Shown here: positions 11,153 through 22,606 of the stretch, piece after piece
Layout: every line of letters starts with the position of its first letter
How positions within the stretch are numbered: position 1 is the stretch's first letter
Assembly: GCA_030760725.1 (NCBI GenBank)
Contig: JASWHV010000003.1
Coordinates: 62,267,264-62,331,263, forward strand
From: Neostapfia colusana
Taxonomy: Eukaryota; Streptophyta; Magnoliopsida; Poales; Poaceae
Direction: 5' to 3'
DNA length: 64,000 nucleotides
Program-made: the position numbers and the translations under genes
The notes under the pieces: model-generated
The model's input: only the letters and a program-made list of their open reading frames with translations
Database searches by the model: none
What the model was told of the DNA's origin: nothing

Positions 11153-14100
11153 TGTAACAGTCCTGACTTTTGTAAAGTTTGATTTCAACTTATGAAACAA
11201 AGTTAAGGCCAAGGAATAGCTTGAGTTTTGTCACATGAAATGATGAACACAAAAATAGAAATGTGAGGGAGTTAAAAAATTTCTTCAACTCTTGATTAGC
11301 ATAGGCTAACCTGAGGAGTGAAATTTACTCTCCAAATCAAACTCATGTGCACATCTTTTATGAGTAAAAGATGGAGGGAAATTTAAACACAATTTGCATT
11401 CTTTTGAAAGGATCCATGTTCAGATTGTTCAAAGGCTTATATGTGAGACCACCCATGCATTCCTTATGTATTCGAGAGCCTAAGTTTCAAATTTGGAGTC
11501 TTTTGGGATTCATATACTATTTATTCCGATGAATAAATGATGGAGAGTTCAAATTCAAATTAGAATTTGAAAAACTGAACCAAACATGCTCAATTTTGAA
11601 ATCTGATTTTAGATTCAAATTCCTCATAAATTGTTTGGTCGACGTCCAATTTTGGTGGAATTTGGACGAAGGCGGTGCGGGAATTTTAAAGCACAGATGG
11701 GGGAGATATTTGAGGTGTGAGGGCCCACATGTCATACACACATAACACAAACTGACTTGCTCGGTTGCTTAGCGCGTGCTACCGAGCAGAGCGTGGCCGG
11801 CGAGCTGCTTGCCTGGCTGATTTTCCCTTCGGTGCTCACCCCTATCCATCCCACGTACGCTGCACAACCAAAATTGCTTTCTCTCTCGCTCACTCGGCCT
11901 CTCTGTTCTTCTCCCGCACGCAAAGAACAGCCGCCCTCGCCGCTGCTCTGTGCCCGATCGCCAGCCACCAACCGAGCACCGGTTGCTCAAGCTCCCCATA
12001 GCAAAGAGCAGCGCACACGCGTGCTCTAGACGGCTAGCACCTTTCCTCCACTGTCCCATGCTTGTTTGCACCTAAAAACGGCAAAGTGCCGCTGCTCCCG
12101 AGTGAACACCGAAGAGAACCCGAACTCGGTCACTGTGGACAGCCCGAACCAAGGAAGATCAAGCTCAAGTGAGCCACTCCATCGGTGCACCCACGACCGG
12201 AGCTGCTCACGCCCGAATCTCAGCCCTAGCCATTGATCACAGAGGAAGAATTTTGAGTTTTCCTCCCGGGAAGCACAAACCGACACCGAGGTAAGGATTT
12301 GCGAAATTCGTCGTCAATTCGAGTCGTTAAGGCTTCAAACTTTGCACAGAGCTTCCTCAATAGCTAACGCACTTGCTCCATCGGTTTTAGACCTAGAGAT
12401 GGGGTGTAGAGTGATAAAATCCAAGTCTTGTCTATGGCGCACCGCCGGAGCACGTCGGCCGCACGGTGCCGATGGGTTTGGAGAGTTCCACCGCCTGTTT
12501 AGACTCCATGTCTATCTTCTACATCTCCCACCGGTGCTTTAGAGCCCAAGAATCGATCGTTTCGTGCAGAAATGTGCCTCCCCGACCTCGCCGGAACCCT
12601 AACTCCCGCTGTTGCCGGTGAGCTTTGACCGCCAGCGACCCTCTAGATGAGCTCAGCGGGCCAAATAATGGGGGGAGGGGGGGCGGCGAGCAGGGGGTCG
12701 GGAGGTGGCCGGGAAGGCCATTCCGGCAACCCTCGCCGGAGGGCGTCGCCACTGGCTCTGTTTGGCACGAGGTTTAAGATGAAGGATGACGGGTGGGACC
12801 CACGGGCAAGGTTTAAACATTTTTAGGATTTTCAGAGAATAGTTCAAACTTTGAAGAGCCATAACTTTGTGTAGGAGTGTCCAAAAATTATCAAATAAAT
12901 TTTGTTGGATTCCTCTCAGAGAGTACTATCCAGGGATGTATCCCAATGTTTATTAAAATCCATGGATTTGTCGCATGATTCATAGAAGGAAAAACTTGTA
13001 GGATTTATTCCAGGAGTTATGTGTATTGGAAAATTCTCAAATTTGGGCAGGAGATCCTCCCAAATATACTTGAATCCCAATAAAAAATTCAGTGGCATTG
13101 GACCTAATTTGCTTGGCCAAATGTGGTGTCAATACTTTATGTCTCTGAAAAATAGGAAAAATAACAGAGACCTTTTTCAGAGATTTTTCCCCAGCTTGCA
13201 AAATCCATATCTCCATGTAGAAAACTCCAAAAATGGTAAAACCATTTCCTATGTACTCATGACCTAGGAGGTAAAGGCAGATTAGTAAAAATCACATAAG
13301 GAATTATTGTGATTACCTTGAGTCATTTAATGAGCTCAATTTTTTCATACTGCCTAAATACCTTCCATAGAATATGTGGTTAAATTTTCAGCTTCATTGG
13401 ACCTCTAGAACGTGAGCTACCATCTTTTAGGTTTAAGTGTTCATATATTGGACTTAATCACATGGTGATTAATAGTGCCTCCTTTTCACCTAGCTTTCAT
13501 CATCTCTAAGATTATAGATCCAACAACAGAAACCTTGCTGTTGTTTATCCCTCTTATGTGTGAGTTAACTTGTACAACAGCTTTGAATCATTTTCTAAAT
13601 TGTTTTCGAATACATGTGCATAAAGCATCTTAATAGCTCACGTGACGTCGACGTTCGACGAGGACTCAAATCCGCAGCGAAGATCTCCATCTCGTGACGA
13701 GTTTGGCGAATTCTCCGGAGGAAGACTAACTCCTAGCTTATAACAAAACCGTTGAACAAGGCAAGCCCCAGTTTGCATATATTTACTGTTTTAAATTTTG
13801 CTTTACTTCACCTCATGGTTATTAGATTTGATATTGTGCATTATGTCTAGGATGATTGAAACCCACTTGCATGGTTATTACATCCCTGAGTAGAAGGTTT
13901 AGTGCAGGCTTCGCCTCGTCTTAGATGCTAGGCTAATGTTGTAGCTAGCTCGGTAGAAGTCGAGTAGTAAAAAGCTACTCGCGAGAAAGGTCGAGTAATG
14001 GAGTTACTCGCGAGAAAGGTCAAGTAATGGAGATACTCGCGAGAGGTTGATGATAAGAGCACCCTCATTAAAAATGAGATGGGGACGGGGAGTTCCTGTA

Positions 14101-15330
14101 GGATGGAGTGCTCAAGATTGGTCTCGACCTGCGATGGGTGTGACAATGCTTGAGACCACATTGGGCCTGGGCCGGGATGGTAGGGCCAATGTGGAGGTTG
14201 GGTTTAGCCCCGTCCGTATCGGTTAAGGACCACGCGTATGTGGCCCTACTGGACAAGATTGAGTTGTACCGGATATATAGTGGGGTATGGGACCCATGAA
14301 ACCGATGTAACTCGATGGACCATGATATAGAAAACTCATCCTTCACGTGGGAATGGCGTTGAGAAGGCGGGAGGTGTAAATCCTTTAGCGGGTAACTTCA
14401 ACGTGTCCGCGTAGAGGATCATCCTGCTCGGTGCGAAATGTTTTTCTATGTCGGGGTGTCGCGTGAAAGGTTGCTGCATACAACGTAAGAAAGAGCTCTT
14501 GAGAGAGTCTTCCGAGGCGGGTGTATGTGTTGTGTATTTCAGTTTGTTATTGATTCGAATCACCAACGCTCGCGGAAGAGGATTGAGCATACTTGCCCAA
14601 TTCACCGTGACGTAGTAAGAAGCGGAACTAAGTCTCTTAACTCGATGTTCATGGATTAATCATTGTATTAGAACCTTGACTAAATTATATATAGCGCCAA
14701 CTAAAGTTTATTTCCACCTTAGGCTAGCAACATTGGGGTAAGCATTTCTTGTTTGATTGTGGACTTTCGGTGTTGTGAGGCGTGAGGACCACTAAAATGA
14801 AGGCTATAAGAATCTGAATATAAGGATCAACTTTAGTCAAGTTTCCTTTTGCAAATTCATGTTCCTACTATCTTACTACCCCTGCATGTAGAGTTACATG
14901 TTTAGCATTGACGGTTAAGACTTGCTGATCCTTAGTGCTCACGGTTGCTTCTGAGTTATTTTTGCAGGTAGCAGGATGTCTGTTATGAAGAGGGTTGTTC
15001 GGTGAAACGATGAACCTCACGGTTCGTTCAACTCATCAGAAACCTAGCCGCTGCCTTTCTTTGGTGAAGCTAGTAGGAAGCGTTTACGGGCTGAACAACT
15101 TTTATTCGGCGTAGTTAGGGTCGAGAGTGAGTAGTTTCCAGTTTTAAATTTTGCTGCGTGTGTACATTATGTTGTAAAAGATCTTATCTTGAGTAATAAA
15201 ATGGTTTCATATGTTCATACCATCTTTTCATGTATGCTGTTGGGTGCCACATCACACAGCACCACCCAGTGCGATTCCCGGGAGAGCGGTGCCGACCCCA
15301 TCGCGTTGGCGGCAGGCGGCGTCCCTCACA
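11153..15330 (+). mobile_element. sLTR-1: long solo LTR, probably gypsy
   Basis: It starts TGTAACAG, ends CCCTCACA and is flanked by the perfect 5-bp duplication taaac (11148-11152 and 15331-15335). Joining the flanks restores a CACTA subterminal repeat (ggctaaac then cgtcatg). No gag or pol, primer-binding site or polypurine tract is seen inside its 4178 bp. AATAAA signals lie near the right end (about 15195). A tandem 'gagtaatggag.tactcgcgagaaaggtc' repeat lies at about 13955-14050. This fits a solo LTR left by LTR-LTR recombination, with a length like LTRs of the Tekay/Del group. Orientation is inferred only from the AATAAA position. Confidence 0.7.
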
Positions 15331-15335
15331 TAAAC

Positions 15336-15610
15336 CGTCATGTATTCATGACGGGGTAGCCTTATTCACGACGGTTTTCGGCCGTCACCGATAATTAGTC
15401 GTTAATAAGGTTGTTAACAACGGCTCCCGTCATAAATAAGCTTATTCGCGACGGCTTAATAGTCCCTTCGTGAAGCTCCCCGGCTGCCACGTGGCGCGGG
15501 GGATTTATTCACGCGGGGCCGTCGTGAGTACTCCACTTTATTCACGATGGCCCCGTTGTAAATAAGCTTGGTACTATTAACGACGGGAACATAATAGTAA
15601 TTCATGAACA
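15336..15610. repeat. Left subterminal repeats of CACTA-B
   Basis: Motifs such as ttattcacgacgg, gacggctcccgtc and ttcacgatgg recur in both orientations, matching the right-end array at 30600-30873. The first 59 bp of this end (11094-11152) were separated from it by sLTR-1. Confidence 0.8.
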
Positions 15611-15929
15611 CTAGAGACACATACCACCCTACGCACTATCACATCCGCTACCTCTAGAACCCGGGAAGTCGTCCTCAAGCCTTCGTCCTCCTAGTAGCTG
15701 CGGCGATGGCGTGTGAGTCTCGGTCGCGGAGCACTGTTATGTATAAGTATAGTTAGACAAGTTATAAGTTTAAAAATGCAAGTTTGCCTAAGTTATCTTA
15801 CTATAACCTATAATTGATCAAGTTAAACTAGAATTGTCTATGTTTGACTAAGTTTGGTGATATTCTAAGAAATCTGGTGAACTTTATCAAATGTGGCTAT
15901 GTTGTTTAAGTTTGAGTAAATTTGTACCT
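15611..15929. other. A/T-rich untranslated region of CACTA-B
   Basis: No reading frame is seen. The A/T-rich part at about 15735-15925 shares words with 1-180 of CACTA-A on the opposite strand and is probably the 3' untranslated end of the TNP1-like gene. Confidence 0.5.
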
Positions 15930-17240
15930 CTGCTCCGGTAAAAGGGGCCTGTGGCTCCTGTGGGGGATGCCACTATGGGAAGACGGCCGGCTGCCCTGCC
16001 GCCATAGCCTGTGAACATAAAACATTATCACATAACTATCATTGATACGTTAGAAATATTAAGTCAAAGGACCAGTACATACCTACATTGCTTCTTGCAT
16101 CTGTAACATGAACGAGTCTTGATACTCGTCCCGAGCCCTCTTATCCGCGGCTTGACGCTCCCTTTCTAGCCGGAGCTCCTCCCGTGTCCTGCGGAGCTCC
16201 TCCCGAACACTTTAGATCTCCAGGGAACTAGCCTGCCTCGCTCTGGTCTATCACGATGAAGAGCAACTCGAGGAAGGCCGTGCCTCCCTCGAGTCGACAA
16301 CTCTATCGAAGATGGCGAACCTACAAAAGAAGAAAGATTATTAAATTTTTGTATCTCAAATTCATTGACATTAACAAAAATTAGAGAACCCACCGTCCGT
16401 GAGGTTTCCCGCCTCCGGTTGCATACGCGGCTTCTAAGACGATTAGCGTGCTCGCCGAATCGAAACCTTCACTGTGAAGTCGCTCTGCCTCCTTCCCATA
16501 CCTTGCCTACAAATACGAAAAGATAATATCATAAAAACTATTTTAGAAAACTAATACAAATACAAAACAACTCACAAGCGCTTCTGACGCCGCCTGAAAA
16601 CACAGTTGGTCAGGCTATGATGGGTCACTTCCCCTGTGACTCCTCTTCTAGACCTGAATCGGAGTCGGCTCCTGACCGGTCACGCGCTCCTATATATATT
16701 TGTTAGTACAATGAATAGTTTAAACATATTTGAAAAAAATAGTAATCATACTAACCATGCGTTTAGCCAGACGTAAGTAGCCGTACGCACCAAACGTGTG
16801 ATTTCCATCCATCCCTCTGCTCTTTCAGCGGGTCCTAGAGAGTTCCTGGAACCCCTGACTCGCCCACAGAGCACACAGAATACGGTAGTCCTTCAGGCGG
16901 CCGTCTAACCAGGCTACACCGACCTTGATTACATTTATTATTAGGTTATATAACCTTTAACCAATTGTGTTTCTTCCACATTTAAAAGAATATTTTACAA
17001 TTTACCTCTGTGTACTGCTCCGCCATCAAATATTTGGGAGCCACGTTCCTGAATGCCCCCAGGTCACCCTCTTCCGGATGCAGCTTCATGTACGCTCTCG
17101 TCGCTTGAATTCTTGCGTTTGATAGCGACTGCGTAACGAGCTTCCGGGCGTTCTTGTGGAACACGTCTCTGGCGTAGTGCACCTCGCCCTCGTCCTCCAA
17201 ACGGTACCGTGCCTGGAAAAACATATTGATATACATCATT
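15930..17240 (-). pseudogene. TNP1-like (Transposase_24 / Ptta En/Spm) protein, degenerate
   Basis: Minus-strand exon-like blocks read in order. 17240-16982: FQARYRLEDEGEVHYARDV, then RKLVTQSLSNARIQATRAY. About 16920-16760: LDGRLKDYRILCALWASQGFQ, then KSRGMDGNHTFGAYG. About 16690-16570: ERVTGQEPTPIQV and KRSHRGSDPS. About 16505-16395: RYGKEAERLHSEGFDSAS. About 16315-16090: a charged helical segment EELRRTREELRLERERQAA, likely coiled coil. This order (WASxxFQ, TGxEPTP, HRGSDP, coiled coil) is typical of the plant Transposase_24 family encoded by CACTA elements. A/T-rich gaps look like introns. In-frame stops show it is not functional. Confidence 0.72.
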
Positions 17241-17244
17241 TTTA

Positions 17245-18623
17245 TTAACCATATTATAGACTTGTATCACGAAAGAGTGGTCACCGGAGGAGTGGTCACC
17301 GGAAGAGTCTGGCTCGTTGTGTTTGACTTCTAGCATGCCAAATTGGTTATGTCGAGTTTCATTATTGTTTTGTCAAACCATTTGCAGTCAAAGAAGACTA
17401 CTTTAAGCTCCTTATTCCCCGCAAAACTGAATTCATGGATTTTTTTAGGATCCCATAATAATTAGTTTCTCATCCTTCGACGTCAACGACCGAAGTAATA
17501 ACACCGGTATTACAAGTTGCTGCGAGAGGACGGAGAGCTTCAAATTCAGTTGAGCGGAATCAGAAATCATTGACGTCATAACGACATTAACTTCTAACTT
17601 TAATGGATCCGTAGGACAGTTGACGCAAGTCCTCATGGACACCGGCATCTTTTTTGCACTGTCCAAAATATCGACGTTAGAAGACTATATCGTGCAATAC
17701 TTGAAAGTCACATGAGAGTAAAGACAAGAAAACGTTACATGATCTCTAAACCAAGATTGAAAGTTAGGCCCTTTATTTAGCCCATAATATCGCATCGTTT
17801 CTACTTGCATGCTCGTAGGTTGATGCTTAGATTTCTAATTTTAGCGATCAAACTCACTGTATATAATGAAAAATAATAATTAGAATATATGTATGGGAAA
17901 CTAGTACCAATTAGTGTAGATGGTGAACAAACACTTACTAAAAATATTTGTCCATCCCGTCCATATTAGCGTACATGTAGAGCAAAGCAGCCATCTTTTC
18001 TTCTGTTGTGGCGTTCTAGCTCATGCTACTACCAACGGTGGTGCCTCTCATTTAAAAAATAGAGAGGTCGCTAAGAGGGGGTGCTTCATCGACATTGTAA
18101 TGCAACTTAGGAGCATAACATTGTGTTGCTCTCCAAAGTAAACTTCTGAGAAGTAGCCTATCTCCTAAAATGTAAATACTTTGGCTATGCATCCTTCAAC
18201 CCTTGCTCTATTGCGAACCATTGGTTTAAGACACCTGAGTGCTCTTTCAATGTGTTACATCCACCTATATTGAACAGGGCCACCCACTTTAGCTTCATAT
18301 GGAATATGAATTAGGAGGTGTTGCATTGGGTTGAAGAACTCTGTAGCGAAAACTTTTTCCATCTTACATACCAAAACTGGTATCTCCTTTTCCAACTTCT
18401 CCATCATCTCCTTTACAATTTCTTTAGCACAAAACTATTTATAAAAATAGCTCAGCTCGACTAACACCTTCCACACTGCATCGTCAAGGTAGCCCCGAAA
18501 TATAACCGGCAAAAGTCTTTCTATAATTATGTGATAATCATGACTTTTCAACCCACTGAGCTTTCCCGTCTTCACATTCACAGCTCGTCTCACGCTAGCA
18601 ACATAACCATCTGGGAATTTCAA
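17245..18623 (-). pseudogene. TNP2-like CACTA transposase, C-terminal part (DUF4218, DUF4216)
   Basis: 18623-18150 on the minus strand reads FPDGYVASVRRAVNV, KLSGLKSHDYHIIIERLLP and VIFRGYLDDAVWKVL, then FNPMQHLLIHIPYEAKVGG, PVQYRWM, an in-frame stop and RARVEGCIAK. This is the DUF4218 region that follows the catalytic domain in En/Spm TNP2 transposases. Further on, 17480-17245 keeps ELKVVFFDCKWFD-like and FVIQVYNM pieces consistent with DUF4216. The upstream Transposase_21 catalytic domain is absent: at 18625 the homology gives way to a GC-rich repeat. The frame is interrupted several times. Confidence 0.75.
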
Positions 18624-19050
18624 AGAGCCTATGCCGGGTCAAGATGGTCAGAGTTGAAAGTTCAAAGGGCCTATGCCGGGTCGGGCCATGCAGGGTCGGG
18701 CCGTGTTGTGTCGTGTCGGGTCGAACCGTGCAGGGTCAGGCCATGTCGGGTCGTCAGGCCATGCCGTGCCAGGGGTTGGGCCGTGTCGTGCTGCCGGGTT
18801 GGGTCGTGCCGGGTCAGGCCGTGACGGGTCGGACCGTGCAGGGTCGCGTCGTGCCGGGTCGGGTCGTGCTGTGCTGGGTCGGGCCGTGACGGGTCGGGTC
18901 GTGCCGTGCCGGGGGTTGGGCTGTGTGCCGGGGTCGGGCCGTGCCGTGCTGCCAGGTTGGGTCATGCCGGGTTGGGCATACCGGGTCGGGCCGTGCCGTG
19001 CCCGGTCGGGCCGTGCCGTGCAGGTCAGGCCGTGCCGGGTCGGCCCGAAA
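18620..19050. repeat. GC-rich tandem repeat (GGGTCGGGCCGTGC-like)
   Basis: About 400 bp of short variable units around 'gtgccgggtcgggcc'. The word 'cctatgccgggtc' occurs at 18628 and again at 18669, bracketing a short unique piece. It replaces the expected transposase catalytic region. Long open frames here on both strands are compositional. Confidence 0.75.
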
Positions 19051-19062
19051 CCCGTTAATATA

Positions 19063-19510
19063 TGTATAATGATTAACTAGTCATAATCAATTTATTAACT
19101 AATTAAAAACTAATTGAACATTTCAAAACTAAATAAACACTTAAATACTTCAAACTAATTAACTTACGAAACTAATTGAACAATAAAAAACTAATAAAAC
19201 AATTACAAACTAGTTAAACAAACTAATTACAAACTAAAAACAAACTGATTAAAAACTAACTACAAACTAAGTAAGTGATTAATTAACAAATTAATCATCT
19301 AAATTAAACTAATTAAACTAAACTAAACTAATTAAAACATAATTACAAACTTAACTAAACTATTTAATTTAAAATAATTACAAACTAAACTAACCTAATT
19401 ACAAACTAAATTAAACTAATTGTAAACTAAACTAATTAAATAACTACATAATTTAAGCATAAACTAAATAATTTACAGCTAAACTAATAATTCGCAAACT
19501 AATTTTCTAA
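19063..19510. repeat. A/T-rich 'aaactaattaaac' repeat
   Basis: Irregular repeats of actaattaaa / aaactaattac with no coding potential. It forms an abrupt switch from the GC-rich repeat on its left and the GC-rich stretch on its right (19520-19653), which continues beyond Gyp1 at 30484-30590. Confidence 0.75.
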
Positions 19511-19658
19511 CTTACTCGTTTTTGGAGGTGGCGTGGCGCGGGGAAGCCGGGGACGGCGCGGATGAAGACGATGGCGACGTGGGGAGGTCAGGGACGGCAC
19601 GGATGCGGTCGCGGATTGCCCGGGGCGGCCGGGGGTGACACGGGGGGCCGGGGCGCTG

Positions 19659-22593
19659 TGTGACGCCCTCAATTCTGTGGGAAAACCACGGAACCGAGAA
19701 CTAATGCATATGTGTGCCCAGGATGTTCATCACACATACACATACGTTCCACAAACTGAATTCAAATTATATATTACCATGAATAACAGAGTTTATTACA
19801 ATACCTCATGATTCTTGGACTCATGCTCACGGCGGAACTCTTTATTCTAAAGCGGAAGCAATTTAGCTAATGCGGAAGGAAATCTAAGCAGAAGTGGCTC
19901 CATCTCTACTCCCTCCACAGGCAAGGTTGAGAACAGATCACACGCCATAATGCTCAACTTGGTCTTCATAGTAGGCTTCTCCTGCTGCTGCTGATGAAAT
20001 AATAATGCAAGTTTGAGTACAATGATGTACTCAGCAAGTGCGGGAAAACACATGATATGCAGCTCATAAACAAGGTAGGTATAAAAAGGCTTATTTGTAG
20101 AAAAGCAGATTTATAAAACCATGATAAAACAGCAACTTAACTTTAGATGAATGTAACCCCAGCATGTATTAAATTACCAACATACCTCCATCGCTTTCCA
20201 TGTTCATTCTTACTCACGAATACCTCCTCGTATTTGCTACCATCTCACGAATACCTCCCCGTATTCGCTACCATCTTAAAACAACTTTGTCTCACACCGA
20301 GACCAAACTCGTTGCCATGACTCAACAGTCATGCAACCATCTTATCACCCGGACTCAACAGTCCCAACAACCAAACCATAACCAAACCAATAACCTTAAC
20401 CAATAACCTTCCCAATAACCATCCCAACTAATCATGGTAGTTTAGCCAGGTGCTCGTGACCGTAAGCTCGGCTATCATGATAGTTTTAGACTCTGCAGAG
20501 TTTGCACCTCTTTACCCACAAGTTTGTGATTTCGTCACCCGTCTGCGACTGCAGAACCTCCATTATACCAGTACACGATCGTCGATGTATGGTCAAAAGA
20601 TCACAAAATAGCCTTTACAAAGGGGTTACTAGATGTATGGACTCACTAAGGTTTCACCGGCAGGCTAGAATCTCCAATTCTCCCACCCACGGGCCCCATC
20701 TTGTGCCATGCAGTTCCCAGGGCAGTCCTCACTCGACTCTCATTCCCCACGCCTTCCACGGTCCATAACACTTTAGTAACTTACCTAATTACTCAGCTAA
20801 GCCGCACCCATACTTGGCCTTGTGGTGGCATTGTTATCCTGGCATGTGCATGCATGAACCAGTCCTTAGATCTATGGCAAGTAAACCACCATCTCATGCT
20901 ACCTCATTCATAAACCCAGTCTTGCCTAGATCTACCTCCGATCCACGTTCATTATTAACATCAATTTCTCATTATCATTACGAGTGCAGTTAGCTAGACA
21001 CATCTATCTCGCTTCCTAATCCCATGGACTCAGCGAAGCATAAAGCAAAAACCATACCCGACTCATAAACTTCCCAGGCAAAAAGGGTGGTTCAACCAAA
21101 ACTAGTAAACTCCTACAAAAGGACTTCCCATCATGTTTGACTCAGCACACACACCTATTCGCAAAACAAAACAATTTTACATAAAACATAGGATCAATAT
21201 GGTCAAGGAGCACTTGCCTTGTTCTTGCGGTTTCGGTTGTTCTTGAATCTCAAAACCTGGTTGCTGCAGTTCGTCGTAGACAGCTCCCCGAGCTTGTTCT
21301 GCTAGGTAGGATCACGTGCATACAAGATTCACAGCAATCAATATCATGCACAAACCTTAAACTAGATGCGATGATGCACATGCATGCTATCCTATGATTA
21401 ATTTTATTAGATTGGTCTGTTCATGTTTTTGCATGGCTTGCATGGACAGAGGTGTTCGGATCAAAGGTGGACGTGGAGATGATCTTGTCTTTAGATCAAC
21501 CTGATCATCAAGTGATCTATCCACGAGAAGGCTTCTGTTCATAAGGAATCAAAGAACAGATGCAAAGAAAACACAACGATATCGTAAGGCGGTATTGGGG
21601 CCTACCTTACGTTCCTTTCGGCCTTCGAGGTCCTCCTCAGACCGCTGTGCTTTCCTCCAGCGATCTTCCTTGTTGCGCTTCGGCGATGGTTTACTCGGCG
21701 AGTTAGGGCTAGGGCTCTAAGTCGTCGGCTCAGGAGTTGGAAAAGAAGTTTGTGGTTTCGGCCAGAGGTTCTGGGTTCTATTTATAATCGGGAAGAGAAG
21801 AGTCCTAATCTGATTGTATCCCGAATAAGAGTCTTATTCAGATCGTCGTTGGATCCTATCATCTTATCTTTAGTTGATTTGGTGCGGTAACGTTGTGGAA
21901 TTCAGATCGGTTTCCTTTACGTACCGGTATTCTTACGCGTAACAGCCGCTCCAGAACTCGTTACCTTCGCGGCGATGAGCTCCGGAGGCTCCACGTGTTC
22001 TTCCGGGGCCTGGTATCTCCTTCTCCGCAGAGACGAGCTCCAGTTGTGCCGCGTGTCAATCGACTGAGACCTCCCCCCTCCTTTGGAGGTGAGCTCCTCG
22101 CACACCACGTGTTGGCGCCGGTCTTTCCTCTCTTCTTTCTTCAGGGACATGCCCCGAGGTCGACACGTGTCCAGCAGCGACAGACCTTCCGGAGATAAGC
22201 TCCGGTGACGACGCGTGTCCAATAGAACAGGACCTCTCGGAGGTGGGCTCCGAGATCGACACGTATCCCGCGTGACTGGTCCTCTGATTTCCGTGAAGAC
22301 TAGCTCTGAGGATGACACGTGTCTTTGCGGAATTGCCTTTGCTTCTTCCGCAGAGGCTAGCTCCGTGGGCAACACGTGTCCCACAGGATCGGATCTCTTC
22401 CCTTTGCGGAGATGAGTCCCGAACCTGCCACGTGGTCAGCGGCTGCGGTAAGTTGTCTTCGGTGCTTTCTGGGAGCTAGGTTCAGCTCTTATTGGCTATC
22501 CTTTTGATATTTTATCTGTTCCTTCTTTTCTTAAAATGTTTTCCTCTTCATAAAGCATGAACATATGCTGACACTCAAGATGAGGGTGTCACA
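19659..22593 (-). repeat. 3' LTR of Gyp1
   Basis: It aligns along its whole length with 27552-30478, with scattered substitutions and small indels. In element orientation U3 begins at 22593 and carries the CACGTG array; the rest has no coding potential that I can support. Confidence 0.9.
21990..22440 (-). promoter_or_regulatory. U3 repeat array with CACGTG-type motifs (Gyp1 3' LTR)
   Basis: Roughly eight related units contain CACGTG or close variants (first at 21992, also 22106, 22164, last at 22429), mostly in the wider context cgacacgtgtcc, next to 'gagctccg' words. CACGTG is the G-box/ABRE core bound by plant bZIP and bHLH factors. Position at the start of U3 fits an enhancer. Function is inferred. 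Confidence 0.6.
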
Positions 22594-22606
22594 AATCTAC
22601 CCCCCC

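Noticed and set aside
11757..12862. Small frames suggesting a gene
   Set aside because: No domain, and they lie within the solo LTR sLTR-1 bounded by a perfect target duplication.
18648..19080. Arg/Pro/Gly-rich frames
   Set aside because: Pure product of the GC-rich tandem repeat.
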